A stretch of DNA of 64,000 nt from Clostridiales bacterium. GTDB lineage: Bacteria; Bacillota; Clostridia; Oscillospirales; Oscillospiraceae. Where the stretch lies: the NCBI GenBank assembly GCA_022785125.1, contig JALFRA010000007.1, positions 124,001 through 188,000 on the forward strand, written 5' to 3'. Made by a program: the position numbers and the translations under genes. How positions within the stretch are numbered: position 1 is the stretch's first letter; every line of letters begins with the position of its first letter. The notes beneath the pieces were generated by a model. The model was not told the DNA's origin. It saw nothing but the letters and a program-made list of their open reading frames with translations, and did not search any database. Below are positions 40,957 through 49,571 of the stretch, piece after piece.

Positions 40957-41592
40957 ATGAAAGAGGACCATTTCCAACCGCAGGAACCCAGCGATGAGGC
41001 CCTGTGCGCCCTGGTCGCTTCCGGTGACCGTCAGGCCGAAGAGGACCTGGTAGTGCGCTATAACCGCCTGGTCCGCATCTGCGCCCGGCCCTATTTTCTG
41101 GCCGGCGGAGACAGCGAGGACCTGATCCAGGAGGGAATGGTGGGGCTGCTGGCCGCCATCCGGGAATATGACCCGGAAAAGGCCGCCGCCTTCCGCACCT
41201 ATGCGGAGGTGTGCATCAAAAACCGTCTGTTCTCCGTTATCAAAGCAGCAGCAAGAGATAAGCACATACCGCTGAACAACTCCGTCTCGTTCGGAACCCC
41301 TCTTTTTAGTGGGAACGGCGATCCATTGGCGTTCAGCCCGCCCGACGGACAGGGAACGGATCCGGAGGAGATCTTCCTCAGCCGGGAATCCTTCCGGGAA
41401 CGTCTGGAGGCGCTGATCGGTCAGCTGTCCGGCTTCGAGGCAAGCGTACTTCGGTTGTATCTGAACGGTCTGTCCTACTCCGAGATTGCAGCCGAGGTAA
41501 ACAAGTCCCCCAAATCGGTGGACAACGCGGTGCAGCGTATCCGGCGCAAGCTGGCGCAGCAAACTTCTTCCGGCGACATCAGCAAAGGCTGA
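40957..41592 (+). CDS. RNA polymerase sigma factor, SigH-like
   Basis: A 211-residue sigma-70 family protein aligned in pattern with B. subtilis SigH: DEALCALVASGDRQAEEDLV, region 2 with DLIQEGMVGLLAAIREYD (about 49-66) and FRTYAEVCIKNRLFSVIKAA (about 73-92), KHIPLNNSVSF, and region 4 LSYSEIAAEVNKSPKSVDNA (about 171-190) followed by VQRIRRKL. SigH drives early sporulation genes. AAGGAG is 8 nt before ATG. Symbol withheld because other 'stationary-phase' sigma factors have similar length. Confidence 0.88.
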   Translation: MKEDHFQPQEPSDEALCALVASGDRQAEEDLVVRYNRLVRICARPYFLAGGDSEDLIQEGMVGLLAAIREYDPEKAAAFRTYAEVCIKNRLFSVIKAAARDKHIPLNNSVSFGTPLFSGNGDPLAFSPPDGQGTDPEEIFLSRESFRERLEALIGQLSGFEASVLRLYLNGLSYSEIAAEVNKSPKSVDNAVQRIRRKLAQQTSSGDISKG

Positions 41593-41663
41593 TCGCAATA
41601 TTACACTGACCCAGCACATGGATCATCCGGACCTGGGCAAAGAAGCAAAGAGAGGGTAACATC

Positions 41664-41945
41664 ATGTACGAAGACAAGACTCTGGTATGTAAGGAATGTG
41701 GCCAGGAGTTCGTGTTCACCGCCGGTGAGCAGGAGTTCTACGCCGAGCGCGGCTTCCAGAACGAGCCCCAGCGCTGCAAGAGCTGCCGTGACGCCCGCAA
41801 GGCTGCCTCCCGCGGCCCCCGCGAGTACTTCACCGCTACCTGCGCTGCCTGCGGGGGCGAGGCCAAGGTGCCCTTCGAGCCCAAGTCCGACCGTCCTGTT
41901 TATTGCAGCGACTGCTTCGCCCGTATGCGCGGCGAGCAGAACTAA
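41664..41945 (+). CDS. Small zinc-ribbon protein (zf-trcl type)
   Basis: A 93-residue protein: N-terminal treble-clef-like ribbon CKECGQEFVFTAGEQEFYAE...CKSCRDARK (CxxC about 10-13 and 38-41) and a second CAACGGEAKVPFEP...CSDCF pair. Such proteins are common and short in Clostridia and are probably zinc- and nucleic-acid-binding, but no function is established. It has AGAGGGTAA before ATG and a terminator after it. Confidence 0.85.
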   Translation: MYEDKTLVCKECGQEFVFTAGEQEFYAERGFQNEPQRCKSCRDARKAASRGPREYFTATCAACGGEAKVPFEPKSDRPVYCSDCFARMRGEQN

Positions 41946-41956
41946 TCTGCATACCC

Positions 41957-41987
41957 AAAAGGCCGTCCCGTTCGGGGCGGCCTTTTT
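41957..41987 (+). terminator. Terminator after the zinc-ribbon gene
   Basis: AAAAGGCCGTCCCG/CGGGGCGGCCTTTTT with a TT(C) loop, one mismatch/wobble pair. Confidence 0.88.
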
Positions 41988-42011
41988 CTGCTTTATTGTA
42001 TAAATTTATCA

Positions 42012-42040
42012 TTGACAAGCACCTTTTTGCTCCTTATAAT
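42012..42040 (+). promoter_or_regulatory. Promoter of the LRR/SLH surface protein gene
   Basis: TTGACA (42012-42017), a 17-bp spacer and TATAAT (42035-42040): consensus in both hexamers, suggesting strong vegetative expression. Confidence 0.88.
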
Positions 42041-42097
42041 AGTTCAGTATTTTATAGTAAATTAGTAGGAAATAAATGTATGATTTAGGAGCAACAT

Positions 42098-45000
42098 ATG
42101 AATCCAAAGATGAAAAAGCTGCCCGTCATGCTGACCACCATCGCCCTTGCGGGCCAGCTCGCGCTGCCCGCCGCTGCGCTTGCAGCGGTTCAGCCCCGCA
42201 GCTATGAGGGCAGTATCAACATTACCGACGTCTTTCACGACCGGAACCTCCAGGCCTGGCTGCTGAACGGCAGCAATCTGGGCGGCGCGGGCGCCGACGG
42301 CGTTCTGACAGAGGAGGAGCGGCTTGCCGTGACCCAGCTGGACCTGTCCGGACTGGGTCTGACCAGCCTGGAGGGCTTGGGCGCGTTTCCCAATCTCCAG
42401 GCCCTGAATTGCACCAACAACAACCTGACGGAGCTGGACGTGTCCCAGAATCCCGCGCTGACCCGGCTTTCCTGCGGCTATAACCGGCTGACTGCCCTGG
42501 ATGTGTCCCACAATCCGGCGCTGGAGTACCTCAACTGCAACTTCAACCGCATCAGCCGCCTGGACCTCAGCGGCCACAGCAAGCTGGTCTCCCTGTACTG
42601 TGAGATGAACCAGATGGGGTCTTTGACCCTGACCGGCTGTACCGGGCTCAAGGTCCTCTATTGCCGGAACAACCAGCTGGAGGAGCTGCTGCTCACCGAG
42701 AGTACCAAGCTGGAGTTTATCGAGACCTTTGACAACCGGCTCACCTCCATCGACGTGAGTATGCTGTCCAACCTCCAGTTCCTCCACATCGACCACAACC
42801 GCCTGACTACGCTGGACATGAGCCACAACACCAAGCTGGAGGGCGGCGGCTTTGTGGCCCGAAACAACTTTATGGAGGAGATCAAGCTGCCCGTTCAGCC
42901 CGGTCTGACGGTCTACCTGGATGACTACGAGGAGCAGGACCCCATTGAGGGATACGACCGGGCGGCCTGGTTCCTGGACCCTGATTTCCGGACTCCCGCT
43001 CCGGCGGAGCTGGAGGCGGCAGGGCAGACCCTGTACAGCCAGCGCATCGCCAACCGCTACACCATCTATTTCTCCTCCAACGGCGGCAACGGCTCTCTGT
43101 CCAACCTGTCCGCCCGGTGGGATACTCCGGTGCGGCTGCCCGAGAGCACCTTCCGGCGCAGCGGCTACACCTTTGCATCGTGGAACACCCAGCCCAGAGG
43201 GGATGGTAAGACCTATGAGAATGGGGCACAGGTGACCAACCTGGCCGGCGAAAAGACCGATGGGGACCGGATCACCCTCTATGCCCAGTGGACGCCCAAC
43301 CAGTATACCATTCAGCTGGACCCCAACGGGGGAGAGGGTGAGGTCCAGACCCAGAGCGCCGTCTACGGCCAGACGGTGAACCTGATGGCCAACCCCTTTA
43401 CCAAGGAGGGCAAGGAGTTTGCCGGTTGGGCCACTGCCTCCAATGGGGGTGTGCGCTACGGAGACCAGGCCCCGGTCCAGAGCCTGACCGCTGAGGCAGG
43501 CGGCACGGTGACCCTCTATGCCGTGTGGCGCACCCCCATCAGCGAGATCCAGAAGCCCTATCTGGACCGGCTGGACGGCATCTTCCAGGGCTATACCCAG
43601 GGCGACTACACCACCCAGGACTGGAGCACCCTGTCCGGCGCCTATACAGCGGCTGTGAACCAGATCCAGGGGACCGAATCCACCGTGACCATGGACCGGG
43701 CCGTGTCCAACGCGCAGACTGCCATGGCTGCCGTTCCCACCCTGGCGGACCGGGTAGAGGAGATCACCCAGTCCTGGACGGAGGACCACACCACCGCCCT
43801 GAACAGCGTGTCCGCCGGTCTGCTCACCGAGTCCAATGCCGGTGGTACCGCCGGACTGGCCCAGGCGGCCCTGGCCGATCTGGCCCAGGACCGGCTGGAG
43901 ACCCGCACCACCCTGACCGGCCAGGCCGACCGCCAGCTGGTGGTGGGCAAGGCCGCCCAGCAGCTCCAGACCAAGGCGGATGGCCTGATGACGCTGGTCC
44001 AGGCCGCCCAGTGGGTGGAGGGGCTGGAGGGCCTCACCACCCAGCCCATGGAGCAGGTTCAGGAGGAGCACATTGCCCAGTATCAGGACGCCATCACCCA
44101 TTACCAGGCCCTGGACGCCGCGTGGAAGGCCTGCATCAGCCCCAGCGTACCGGATGAGCTGGAGGGACGGCAGGAGCTGGCCGCGGAAAAGCGGGCCCAG
44201 GCCCAGGCCCTTCAGGAGAAGTATGACCGCCTGGATCAGAGCCACTACTCCGCCGAAGGGCAGGCGGCCCTGACCCGCGCCCTGAACAACGGCCTGGCGG
44301 CCATCCGTGCCGCCGGTGACCTGGATCAGGTCCGTCAGGCCGGAACCCTGGCCTGGAACGAGATGAGTCAGGTGCCCACCATCGACGAAAAACCCGTCAC
44401 GCCCCCTGAAGGCGGCGGCTCCGGCGGTGGTTCCGGCGGCGGCGGCTCCGGTGGTGGTTCCGGCGGCGGCGGCTCCGGTGGTGGCTCCGGCGGCGGCGGC
44501 TCCGGTGGTGGCTCCGGCGGCGGCGGCTCCGGTGGTGGCTCCGGCGGCGGCAGCATCGGCGGCGGTTCCGGCGGAGGGGGAGCAGGGGAGACCCAGAAGC
44601 CTACGGAGACACCCGGGACCACCGTGACCGACAAAAAGACCGGCGCCACCGCCCAGGTGACCACCGGGACCGACGGCAAGGTGACCGCCCAGGTCACCGT
44701 TCCCTCCGGCGTGGCCCACGCCACCCTCCGCATCCCCTGCACCGGCGGCACCGGCACTGTGGCGGTGCGGGTACTGGCCGACGGGACCCGGAAAGTCCTG
44801 CCCCGTTCGGTGTATCAGGACGGCGCGCTGACCGTGCGTGTGGACGGCTCCTGCACCATCGAGCTGGTGGATGGCAGCAAGCAGTTTGCCGATGTGTCTG
44901 ACCGGGACTGGTTTGCCGACTCCGTTCAGTTTACCGCCAGCCGGGAGCTGTTCTCCGGCGTGGGCGGCGGTAAGTTTGCTCCCGCCGGTACCATGACCCG

Positions 45001-45424
45001 CTCCATGCTGGTCACTGTGCTTCATCGGCTGGAGGGCAGCCCCGCCCCCGCCTCCAGCGGCAGCTTCCAGGATGTGCCCGGAGACGCCTGGTACAGCGAC
45101 GCGGCCAACTGGGCGGCGGAGCAGAACATCGCCGGAGGCACCGCCCAGGGCCGCTTCGACCCCGATGCGCCCCTCACCCGGGAGACCCTGGCCGTCATGC
45201 TCTACCGCGCCGCCGGCAGCCCCGCCTCCTCCGGCAATGGGCTGGACAGCTTCCGGGACGGAGCTCAGACCTCCTCCTGGGCCAGAGAGGCCATGGAGTG
45301 GGCCTGCGCCAGCGGTATCCTCACCGGTGACGGCAACGGGAGCCTGCGGCCCCAGGCCGACATCACCCGGGCCGAGGTAGCCGCCATGCTCACCCGGTTC
45401 GTGACCAACACCACAATGGCATAA
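42098..45424 (+). CDS. LRR, InlB-repeat and SLH domain surface protein
   Basis: A 1108-residue exported protein. Signal peptide (about 1-30, ALPAAALAA); leucine-rich repeats of the LxxLxCxxNxLTxLDVS type (about 80-255); two Flg_new/InlB B-repeats (YTIYFSSNGGNGSLSNLSAR at about 324 and QYTIQLDPNGGEGEVQTQSA at about 402); a helical FIVAR-like region (about 480-755); a Gly/Ser linker built of nine-residue units GGGGSGGGS (about 770-828); a small beta domain; and three SLH domains (about 928-1100; FADVSDRDWFADSVQF, FQDVPGDAWYSDAANW). The SLH triplet anchors it to the cell-wall polymer; the LRR and InlB parts suggest ligand or host binding. ATG has AGGAG 8 nt upstream. Confidence 0.93.
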   Translation: MNPKMKKLPVMLTTIALAGQLALPAAALAAVQPRSYEGSINITDVFHDRNLQAWLLNGSNLGGAGADGVLTEEERLAVTQLDLSGLGLTSLEGLGAFPNLQALNCTNNNLTELDVSQNPALTRLSCGYNRLTALDVSHNPALEYLNCNFNRISRLDLSGHSKLVSLYCEMNQMGSLTLTGCTGLKVLYCRNNQLEELLLTESTKLEFIETFDNRLTSIDVSMLSNLQFLHIDHNRLTTLDMSHNTKLEGGGFVARNNFMEEIKLPVQPGLTVYLDDYEEQDPIEGYDRAAWFLDPDFRTPAPAELEAAGQTLYSQRIANRYTIYFSSNGGNGSLSNLSARWDTPVRLPESTFRRSGYTFASWNTQPRGDGKTYENGAQVTNLAGEKTDGDRITLYAQWTPNQYTIQLDPNGGEGEVQTQSAVYGQTVNLMANPFTKEGKEFAGWATASNGGVRYGDQAPVQSLTAEAGGTVTLYAVWRTPISEIQKPYLDRLDGIFQGYTQGDYTTQDWSTLSGAYTAAVNQIQGTESTVTMDRAVSNAQTAMAAVPTLADRVEEITQSWTEDHTTALNSVSAGLLTESNAGGTAGLAQAALADLAQDRLETRTTLTGQADRQLVVGKAAQQLQTKADGLMTLVQAAQWVEGLEGLTTQPMEQVQEEHIAQYQDAITHYQALDAAWKACISPSVPDELEGRQELAAEKRAQAQALQEKYDRLDQSHYSAEGQAALTRALNNGLAAIRAAGDLDQVRQAGTLAWNEMSQVPTIDEKPVTPPEGGGSGGGSGGGGSGGGSGGGGSGGGSGGGGSGGGSGGGGSGGGSGGGSIGGGSGGGGAGETQKPTETPGTTVTDKKTGATAQVTTGTDGKVTAQVTVPSGVAHATLRIPCTGGTGTVAVRVLADGTRKVLPRSVYQDGALTVRVDGSCTIELVDGSKQFADVSDRDWFADSVQFTASRELFSGVGGGKFAPAGTMTRSMLVTVLHRLEGSPAPASSGSFQDVPGDAWYSDAANWAAEQNIAGGTAQGRFDPDAPLTRETLAVMLYRAAGSPASSGNGLDSFRDGAQTSSWAREAMEWACASGILTGDGNGSLRPQADITRAEVAAMLTRFVTNTTMA
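44411..44585 (+). repeat. Tandem 27-nt repeat encoding the Gly/Ser linker
   Basis: About five to six imperfect 27-nt units of GGC/GGT and TCC codons, coding for GGGGSGGGS. Within the SLH gene; copy number is likely variable. Confidence 0.85.
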
Positions 45425-45430
45425 CAGCAG

Positions 45431-45464
45431 CGGCCCGGATGGAATCCCATCCGGGCCGTTTTGT
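45431..45464 (+). terminator. Terminator after the LRR/SLH gene
   Basis: CGGCCCGGATGG/CCATCCGGGCCG stem with short loop and TTTTG. Confidence 0.88.
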
Positions 45465-45492
45465 ATCATGGGGGAGAGGGGGCGCATAGGAT
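45463..45492 (+). promoter_or_regulatory. Candidate sporulation (sigma-E/K-like) promoter of cotJ genes
   Basis: CATAGGAT at 45485-45492 fits the CATAnnnT -10 shared by sigma-E and sigma-K; GTATCAT about 15 nt upstream is a weak -35. Known cotJ operons are sigma-E dependent. Match by eye only. Confidence 0.35.
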
Positions 45493-45544
45493 GGTGTGGA
45501 CGGGGCTCCCGTCCCGTCCCAATCCATAGGAGGAGGGACACCCC

Positions 45545-46015
45545 TTGTATCCCGAGAACAACCCTCAGAACATTCCCGGCATCTGTGACGACAGCTGCGG
45601 CACGCTCCCTGAGTGCGCCCCCCTGGCCGTCCCCTATGTGCCGTTTCAGCAGAATAACCCCAAGCGTTACTCCCAGCAGGAGGCCCTGGCCAACGGCACC
45701 CTGTTTCCCGGCCTGAACCTGCCCTTCCATATCAAGGCGGAGGCGGTGAAGGTGCTGGGCACCCAGCTGGCCGAGCTCCAGGCTCTGGAGTTCATGCTGC
45801 TGGAGCTGGGCCTCTACCTGGACACCCACCAGGACGACACCGAGGCCTTCCAGCTCTTCCAGAAGTACACCGCCCTGGAGGCAGAGGCCCGCAAGCGCTA
45901 CGAGGCCCAGCACGGTCCCCTGACCCAGAGTGCCGCTGCCAACGCGGAGAGCTGGGCCGCCTGGCTGGAGGGCGACTGGCCCTGGCACTACAATCCGGAA
46001 GGAGGGGCCAAGTAA
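45545..46015 (+). CDS. CotJA-CotJB fused spore coat protein
   Basis: A 156-residue protein joining two normally separate coat proteins. Residues about 25-65 match CotJA (LAVPYVPFQ, ALANGTLFPGLNLPF) and residues about 70-150 match CotJB (LQALEFMLLELGLYLDTHQD, EAFQLFQKY, ending WPWHYNP). The CotJA part is short. It starts at TTG 45545 behind GGAGGAGGG and its stop overlaps cotJC (TAATG). CotJ proteins assemble in the inner spore coat with the manganese catalase. Confidence 0.88.
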   Translation: MYPENNPQNIPGICDDSCGTLPECAPLAVPYVPFQQNNPKRYSQQEALANGTLFPGLNLPFHIKAEAVKVLGTQLAELQALEFMLLELGLYLDTHQDDTEAFQLFQKYTALEAEARKRYEAQHGPLTQSAAANAESWAAWLEGDWPWHYNPEGGAK

Positions 46016-46620
46016 TGTTCCAATATGAGAAAAAGCTCCAATACCCCGTGCGCATCAAGACCCCCAACCCCAAGCTGGCCGCCTGGGTCATCAGCCAGTA
46101 CGGCGGACCTGACGGCGAGCTGGGCGCCTCTCTGCGCTATCTGTCCCAGCGGTACGCCATGCCCTATCCAGAGCTCAAGGGCCTGCTCACCGACATCGGT
46201 ACCGAAGAGCTGGGCCACCTGGAAATGATCGGGGCCATCGTCCATCAGCTCACCCGGGGACTGACCCAGGAGCAGCTGAAGGAGGGCGGCTTCGCTCCCT
46301 ATTTTGTGGACCACACCACCGGCATCTATCCCACCGCCGCCTCCGGCGCTCCCTGGAACGCCGCCGGCATCGGCGTCAAGGGGGATGTGATCGCCGACCT
46401 CACCGAGGATATGGCCGCCGAGCAGAAAGCCCGGGTCACCTATGACAACATCCTGCGCCTCAGCGACGACCCCGATGTCAGCGACGTGATCCGCTTCCTG
46501 CGGGAGCGGGAGATCGTCCACTTCCAGCGTTTCGGCGAGGCGGTGCGCCTGGCCAAGGAGAAGATGGACCGGAAGAACGTCTACTTCACCAACCCCGCCT
46601 TCGACACTGCCAAAAAGTAA
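46015..46620 (+). CDS. cotJC: CotJC manganese catalase family spore coat protein
   Basis: A 201-residue four-helix di-manganese catalase homologue. YEKKLQYPVRIKTPNPKLA opens the family signature; glutamates and histidines for the metal pair lie in IGTEELGHLEMIGAIVHQL (about 61-79) and in AEQKARVTYDNIL and REREIVHFQRFGEA (about 160-175). It is thought to protect the spore from peroxide. The gene overlaps the CotJA-CotJB fusion by 1 nt and is followed by a terminator. Confidence 0.94.
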   Translation: MFQYEKKLQYPVRIKTPNPKLAAWVISQYGGPDGELGASLRYLSQRYAMPYPELKGLLTDIGTEELGHLEMIGAIVHQLTRGLTQEQLKEGGFAPYFVDHTTGIYPTAASGAPWNAAGIGVKGDVIADLTEDMAAEQKARVTYDNILRLSDDPDVSDVIRFLREREIVHFQRFGEAVRLAKEKMDRKNVYFTNPAFDTAKK

Positions 46621-46622
46621 GC

Positions 46623-46653
46623 AAAAAGGCCGCCCTAATCGGGCGGCCTTTTC
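46623..46653. terminator. Bidirectional terminator after cotJC
   Basis: AAAAAGGCCGCCC/GGGCGGCCTTTT hairpin with loop TAATC, between convergent genes. Confidence 0.88.
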
Positions 46654-46660
46654 ATGCCGG

Positions 46661-47113
46661 TCAGGAGAGCTTCACTTTTGCCACAATGACCTTCACAGGC
46701 TCGGGGGACTCCAGGGCCACACGGGGGGCGTGGAGATCCTGGGGCCAGACGATGTAGAAGGTGCCGAGCCGGACGGTGAGGGTGTCCCAGTCGGTGGTGA
46801 AGAACTGGATATCAGGGGTATACTCGCTGAGCTGCGTCAGAGGCGCGTCGGGCAGGGAGTAGCCCATACCCTCGGTGCCGGACACCACATACTGAATATC
46901 GGCGTAGTCCCGGTGGCACTCCAGCTTGCAGTCGGCGGGGAGTTTGGTATCCACGTCGAACCGGGTGGCGTACACATTGTCGCCGTCGATGTCCACCCGC
47001 TGGCCGGGCGTCAGGCTGTCCGGGTCCACCTGAGCCAGCCACTCCAGAGCCTGCCGGAACCGCTGGCCCAGACCGTAATACAGAGAAGCGTTTTTCATTT
47101 TATCAATGACCAT
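46661..47113 (-). CDS. YhcH/YjgK/YiaL family protein
   Basis: A 150-residue cupin-like protein of the DUF386 family (YhcH/YjgK/YiaL; also called beta-galactosidase subunit beta). CHRDYADIQYVVSGTEGMGY (about 78-97) and VWPQDLHAPRVAL (about 127-139) with His and Glu metal ligands are characteristic. Members are sugar-related anomerases or isomerases; the substrate is not given by sequence. ATG 47113 is 7 nt after GGAGGTG; a longer frame reaches 47143. The gene is alone, opposite cwlD. Confidence 0.88.
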   Translation of the reverse strand: MVIDKMKNASLYYGLGQRFRQALEWLAQVDPDSLTPGQRVDIDGDNVYATRFDVDTKLPADCKLECHRDYADIQYVVSGTEGMGYSLPDAPLTQLSEYTPDIQFFTTDWDTLTVRLGTFYIVWPQDLHAPRVALESPEPVKVIVAKVKLS

Positions 47114-47177
47114 TGCTCTCACCTCCATGGTTGCTGCTTCCATCTTATCGCCTCACCGCCAAAAAGGCAACAGAAAT

Positions 47178-47207
47178 TTGGACAAGCAGGGGCGGACGTG
47201 GTACAAT
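47178..47207 (+). promoter_or_regulatory. Promoter of cwlD
   Basis: TTGGAC, an 18-bp spacer and TACAAT; weak -35. Confidence 0.5.
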
Positions 47208-47269
47208 AATGTCTAACTGTACCCGCCGCCGCATATCCTTCCTTGATCGATGAAAAGGGGGAGTGCGGC

Positions 47270-47977
47270 ATGAAGCGGATCGGACAGTGGGCCCTGCTGT
47301 GGGTGCTGGCTCTGGCCACCGCCGGTTATCTGGTGTTCTGGCCGGGCGGGGCGGTACAGACCGTGGGGCCTATGGACAGCGGACGGCCCGTTCTGGTGCT
47401 GGACGCAGGTCACGGCGGGGAGGACGGGGGCGCGGTGTCTCTCACCGGCGTACCGGAGAGCCAGATCAATCTGGCCATCGTCCGGAAGCTGGACCTGCTG
47501 CTGGGACTGTGCGGCCAATCGCCGGTGGTGCTGCGGCAGGAGGACGTGTCCCTCCACGACCCGTCGGCGGATACATTAAGAGAGAAGAAGGTCTCCGACC
47601 TGAAAAACCGGGTGGCAATGGTGGAGGGGACGGAAAACGGGGTGCTGCTGAGCATCCATCAGAATATGTTCACCAACGCCAGGTACCACGGGGCACAGGT
47701 CTTTTTCGCCCCCACCCAGGGGAGCCAGGAGTTCGCCGTCCACACCCAGGAGGTGCTGCGGCAGACGGTGGACCAAACCAATGAGCGCCAGGCCAAGCCC
47801 ATCCCGGACACGGTCTACCTCATGAACCATATCACACGCCCCGCCATTCTGGTGGAGTGCGGCTTTCTGTCCAACCCGGAGGAGGAGGGCAAGCTGCGCT
47901 CGGAGGGCTATCAGCTCCAGCTGGCCGCCGCCCTCACCGGGGCGTGGCTGCAATATGAAGCGAATTTCACAACCTAG
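47270..47977 (+). CDS. N-acetylmuramoyl-L-alanine amidase, CwlD-like
   Basis: A 235-residue exported amidase_3 zinc enzyme that cuts the muramic acid-peptide bond. Signal anchor (about 5-24), LDAGHGGEDGG (about 43-53, zinc His), Glu in ESQINLAIVRKL, HQNMFTNARYHGAQVFF (about 130-146) and VECGFLSNPEEE (about 200). Size and domain match CwlD, needed for spore cortex muramic lactam. GGGGGAG sits 7 nt before ATG 47270. Confidence 0.9.
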   Translation: MKRIGQWALLWVLALATAGYLVFWPGGAVQTVGPMDSGRPVLVLDAGHGGEDGGAVSLTGVPESQINLAIVRKLDLLLGLCGQSPVVLRQEDVSLHDPSADTLREKKVSDLKNRVAMVEGTENGVLLSIHQNMFTNARYHGAQVFFAPTQGSQEFAVHTQEVLRQTVDQTNERQAKPIPDTVYLMNHITRPAILVECGFLSNPEEEGKLRSEGYQLQLAAALTGAWLQYEANFTT

Positions 47978-48090
47978 GGTCGGGGCGTTGGGGACGCCGC
48001 CCCCTACAGACCCATACCAAACATGATCCCGCAGGGGCGGGGTTTATCCCCGCCCGCAGGAACATCACACCACAAAAGAAGGGGAGGATC
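47978..48090. repeat. GC-rich interspersed repeat fragment
   Basis: Non-coding, with two palindromic blocks: GGGGCG...CGCCCC (GGCGTTGGGGACGCC) and GGGGCGGGGTTTATCCCCGC (about 48034-48053). This pattern, with a GGGGCGGGTTTATACCCGCC-type core, looks like a repeat family common in Clostridia genomes, as I recall; only one copy is in the window. Confidence 0.45.
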
Positions 48091-48098
48091 ATCCACCC

Positions 48099-49463
48099 AT
48101 GAAAGCCAAGACCATGTTTTACTGTACCGAATGCGGCAACGAGCTGCCCAAGTGGGCGGGCCAGTGCCCCGCCTGCAAGGCGTGGAACACCATCGTGGAG
48201 CAGCCCACCGAGAGCAAACGGAAAAGCTCTGCGGCCGCCGCCACGGCGGTGGAGCGGCAGGGGAGGTCCAAACCCCGGCTGATGGACGAAGTGGAGACCA
48301 CCCGGGAGCTGCGGTTCCAGACCGGCATGAACGAGCTGGACCGGGTGCTGGGAGGCGGCGCCGTCCAGGGCTCCCTGGTGCTGGTGGGCGGCGCGCCGGG
48401 CATCGGCAAGTCCACCCTCATGCTCCAGATCTGCCAGAATTTATGCCGGTTTGCCAAGGTGCTCTATGTCTCCGGCGAGGAGTCCGAGCGGCAGATCAAG
48501 CTGCGGGCCGAGCGGCTGGGGGTGAGCGGCCAGCAGCTCTACCTGCTGGCTGAAACCAGCATGGACGACGTGGCCGAGGCGGTGACCACCCTCCAGCCCG
48601 ATGTGCTCATCGTGGACTCCATCCAGACCATGTACAACGGGGAGCTGTCCGCCGCCCCCGGCAGCATCGGTCAGGTGAAGGACTGCACCATGGCCCTGAT
48701 GAACCTGGCCAAGGGCCGGGGGGTGACGGTGTTTGTCATCGGCCACGTCAACAAGGAGGGCTCCATCGCCGGACCCAAGGTGCTGGAGCACATGGTGGAC
48801 TGCGTGCTCTACTTTGAGGGCGAGCAGCAGAACTCCTACCGCATCCTGCGGGCGGCCAAAAACCGCTTCGGCGCCACCAACGAGATCGGCGTGTTCGAAA
48901 TGGCCGACTCCGGCCTTACCGAGGTGCCCAATCCCTCGGAAATGCTGCTGTCCGGCCGGCCCCAGGACACCCCCGGCACCTGCGTCACCTGCGTGATGGA
49001 GGGGGTGCGGCCGGTGCTGGCGGAGGTCCAGGCCCTGCTGGCCCCCACCAGCTTCAACGTGCCCCGGCGCACCTGCAACGGCTTCGACTTCAACCGGGCC
49101 AACCTGCTGCTGGCGGTGCTGGAGAAGCGGGGCGGGCTGATGGTCAGCTCCTGCGACGCCTACATCAACGTCATCGGCGGCCTCAATCTGGACGAGCCCG
49201 CCGCAGACCTGGCCATGGTGGTGGCTCTGGCCTCCTCCTTCCGGGACCGTCCGGTGCCCGGCGACCTGGCCGCCATCGGGGAGGTGGGCCTCACCGGCGA
49301 GCTGCGGTCGGTGAACGCCCTGGGCCAGCGGCTCAGCGAGGTCCACCGGCTGGGCTTCACCAAATGCCTGGTGCCCCAGCGCACCGGGGCCAAGCTGGAG
49401 GTCCCAGACGGGCTCCAGCTCATCAAGGTCCGCAACATCCGGGAGGCCCTGGCCTTTTTATAA
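48099..49463 (+). CDS. radA: DNA repair protein RadA
   Basis: A 454-residue RecA-like branch migration protein: N-terminal zinc finger CTECGNELPKWAGQCPAC (Cys9-Cys26), Walker A VGGAPGIGKSTLMLQ (about 94-108), RadA motif KNRFG (about 254), and a Lon-like C-terminal domain (LDEPAADLAMVVALASSFRD). AGGGGAGGA precedes ATG 48099. RadA helps recombination intermediates mature; in spore formers it is part of a common Clp/CtsR neighbourhood, not seen here. Confidence 0.96.
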   Translation: MKAKTMFYCTECGNELPKWAGQCPACKAWNTIVEQPTESKRKSSAAAATAVERQGRSKPRLMDEVETTRELRFQTGMNELDRVLGGGAVQGSLVLVGGAPGIGKSTLMLQICQNLCRFAKVLYVSGEESERQIKLRAERLGVSGQQLYLLAETSMDDVAEAVTTLQPDVLIVDSIQTMYNGELSAAPGSIGQVKDCTMALMNLAKGRGVTVFVIGHVNKEGSIAGPKVLEHMVDCVLYFEGEQQNSYRILRAAKNRFGATNEIGVFEMADSGLTEVPNPSEMLLSGRPQDTPGTCVTCVMEGVRPVLAEVQALLAPTSFNVPRRTCNGFDFNRANLLLAVLEKRGGLMVSSCDAYINVIGGLNLDEPAADLAMVVALASSFRDRPVPGDLAAIGEVGLTGELRSVNALGQRLSEVHRLGFTKCLVPQRTGAKLEVPDGLQLIKVRNIREALAFL

Positions 49464-49508
49464 GGTAGGGGAGCCGCCCAGAAATTTTGGATAAAAATCA
49501 AGTCTCTC

Positions 49509-49537
49509 TTGCAAAAAGGGAGAAAATCGGATATACT
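49509..49537 (+). promoter_or_regulatory. Promoter of the DUF1858 gene
   Basis: TTGCAA, a 17-bp spacer and TATACT, 34 nt before ATG 49572. Confidence 0.75.
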
Positions 49538-49571
49538 ACCCATATCCTAGAAATTTGGAGGTATTCCCTTT

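Noticed and set aside
44411-44585. Possible CRISPR-like array from the short tandem repeats
   Set aside because: Units are adjacent without spacers and stay in frame as GGGGSGGGS codons; it is a protein linker.
42062-45988. 1308-codon open frame on the minus strand opposite the LRR/SLH gene
   Set aside because: Mirror of GC-rich coding sequence; low-complexity Gly/Ala/Leu/His content, no ribosome site or homology, and the plus-strand gene has clear domains.
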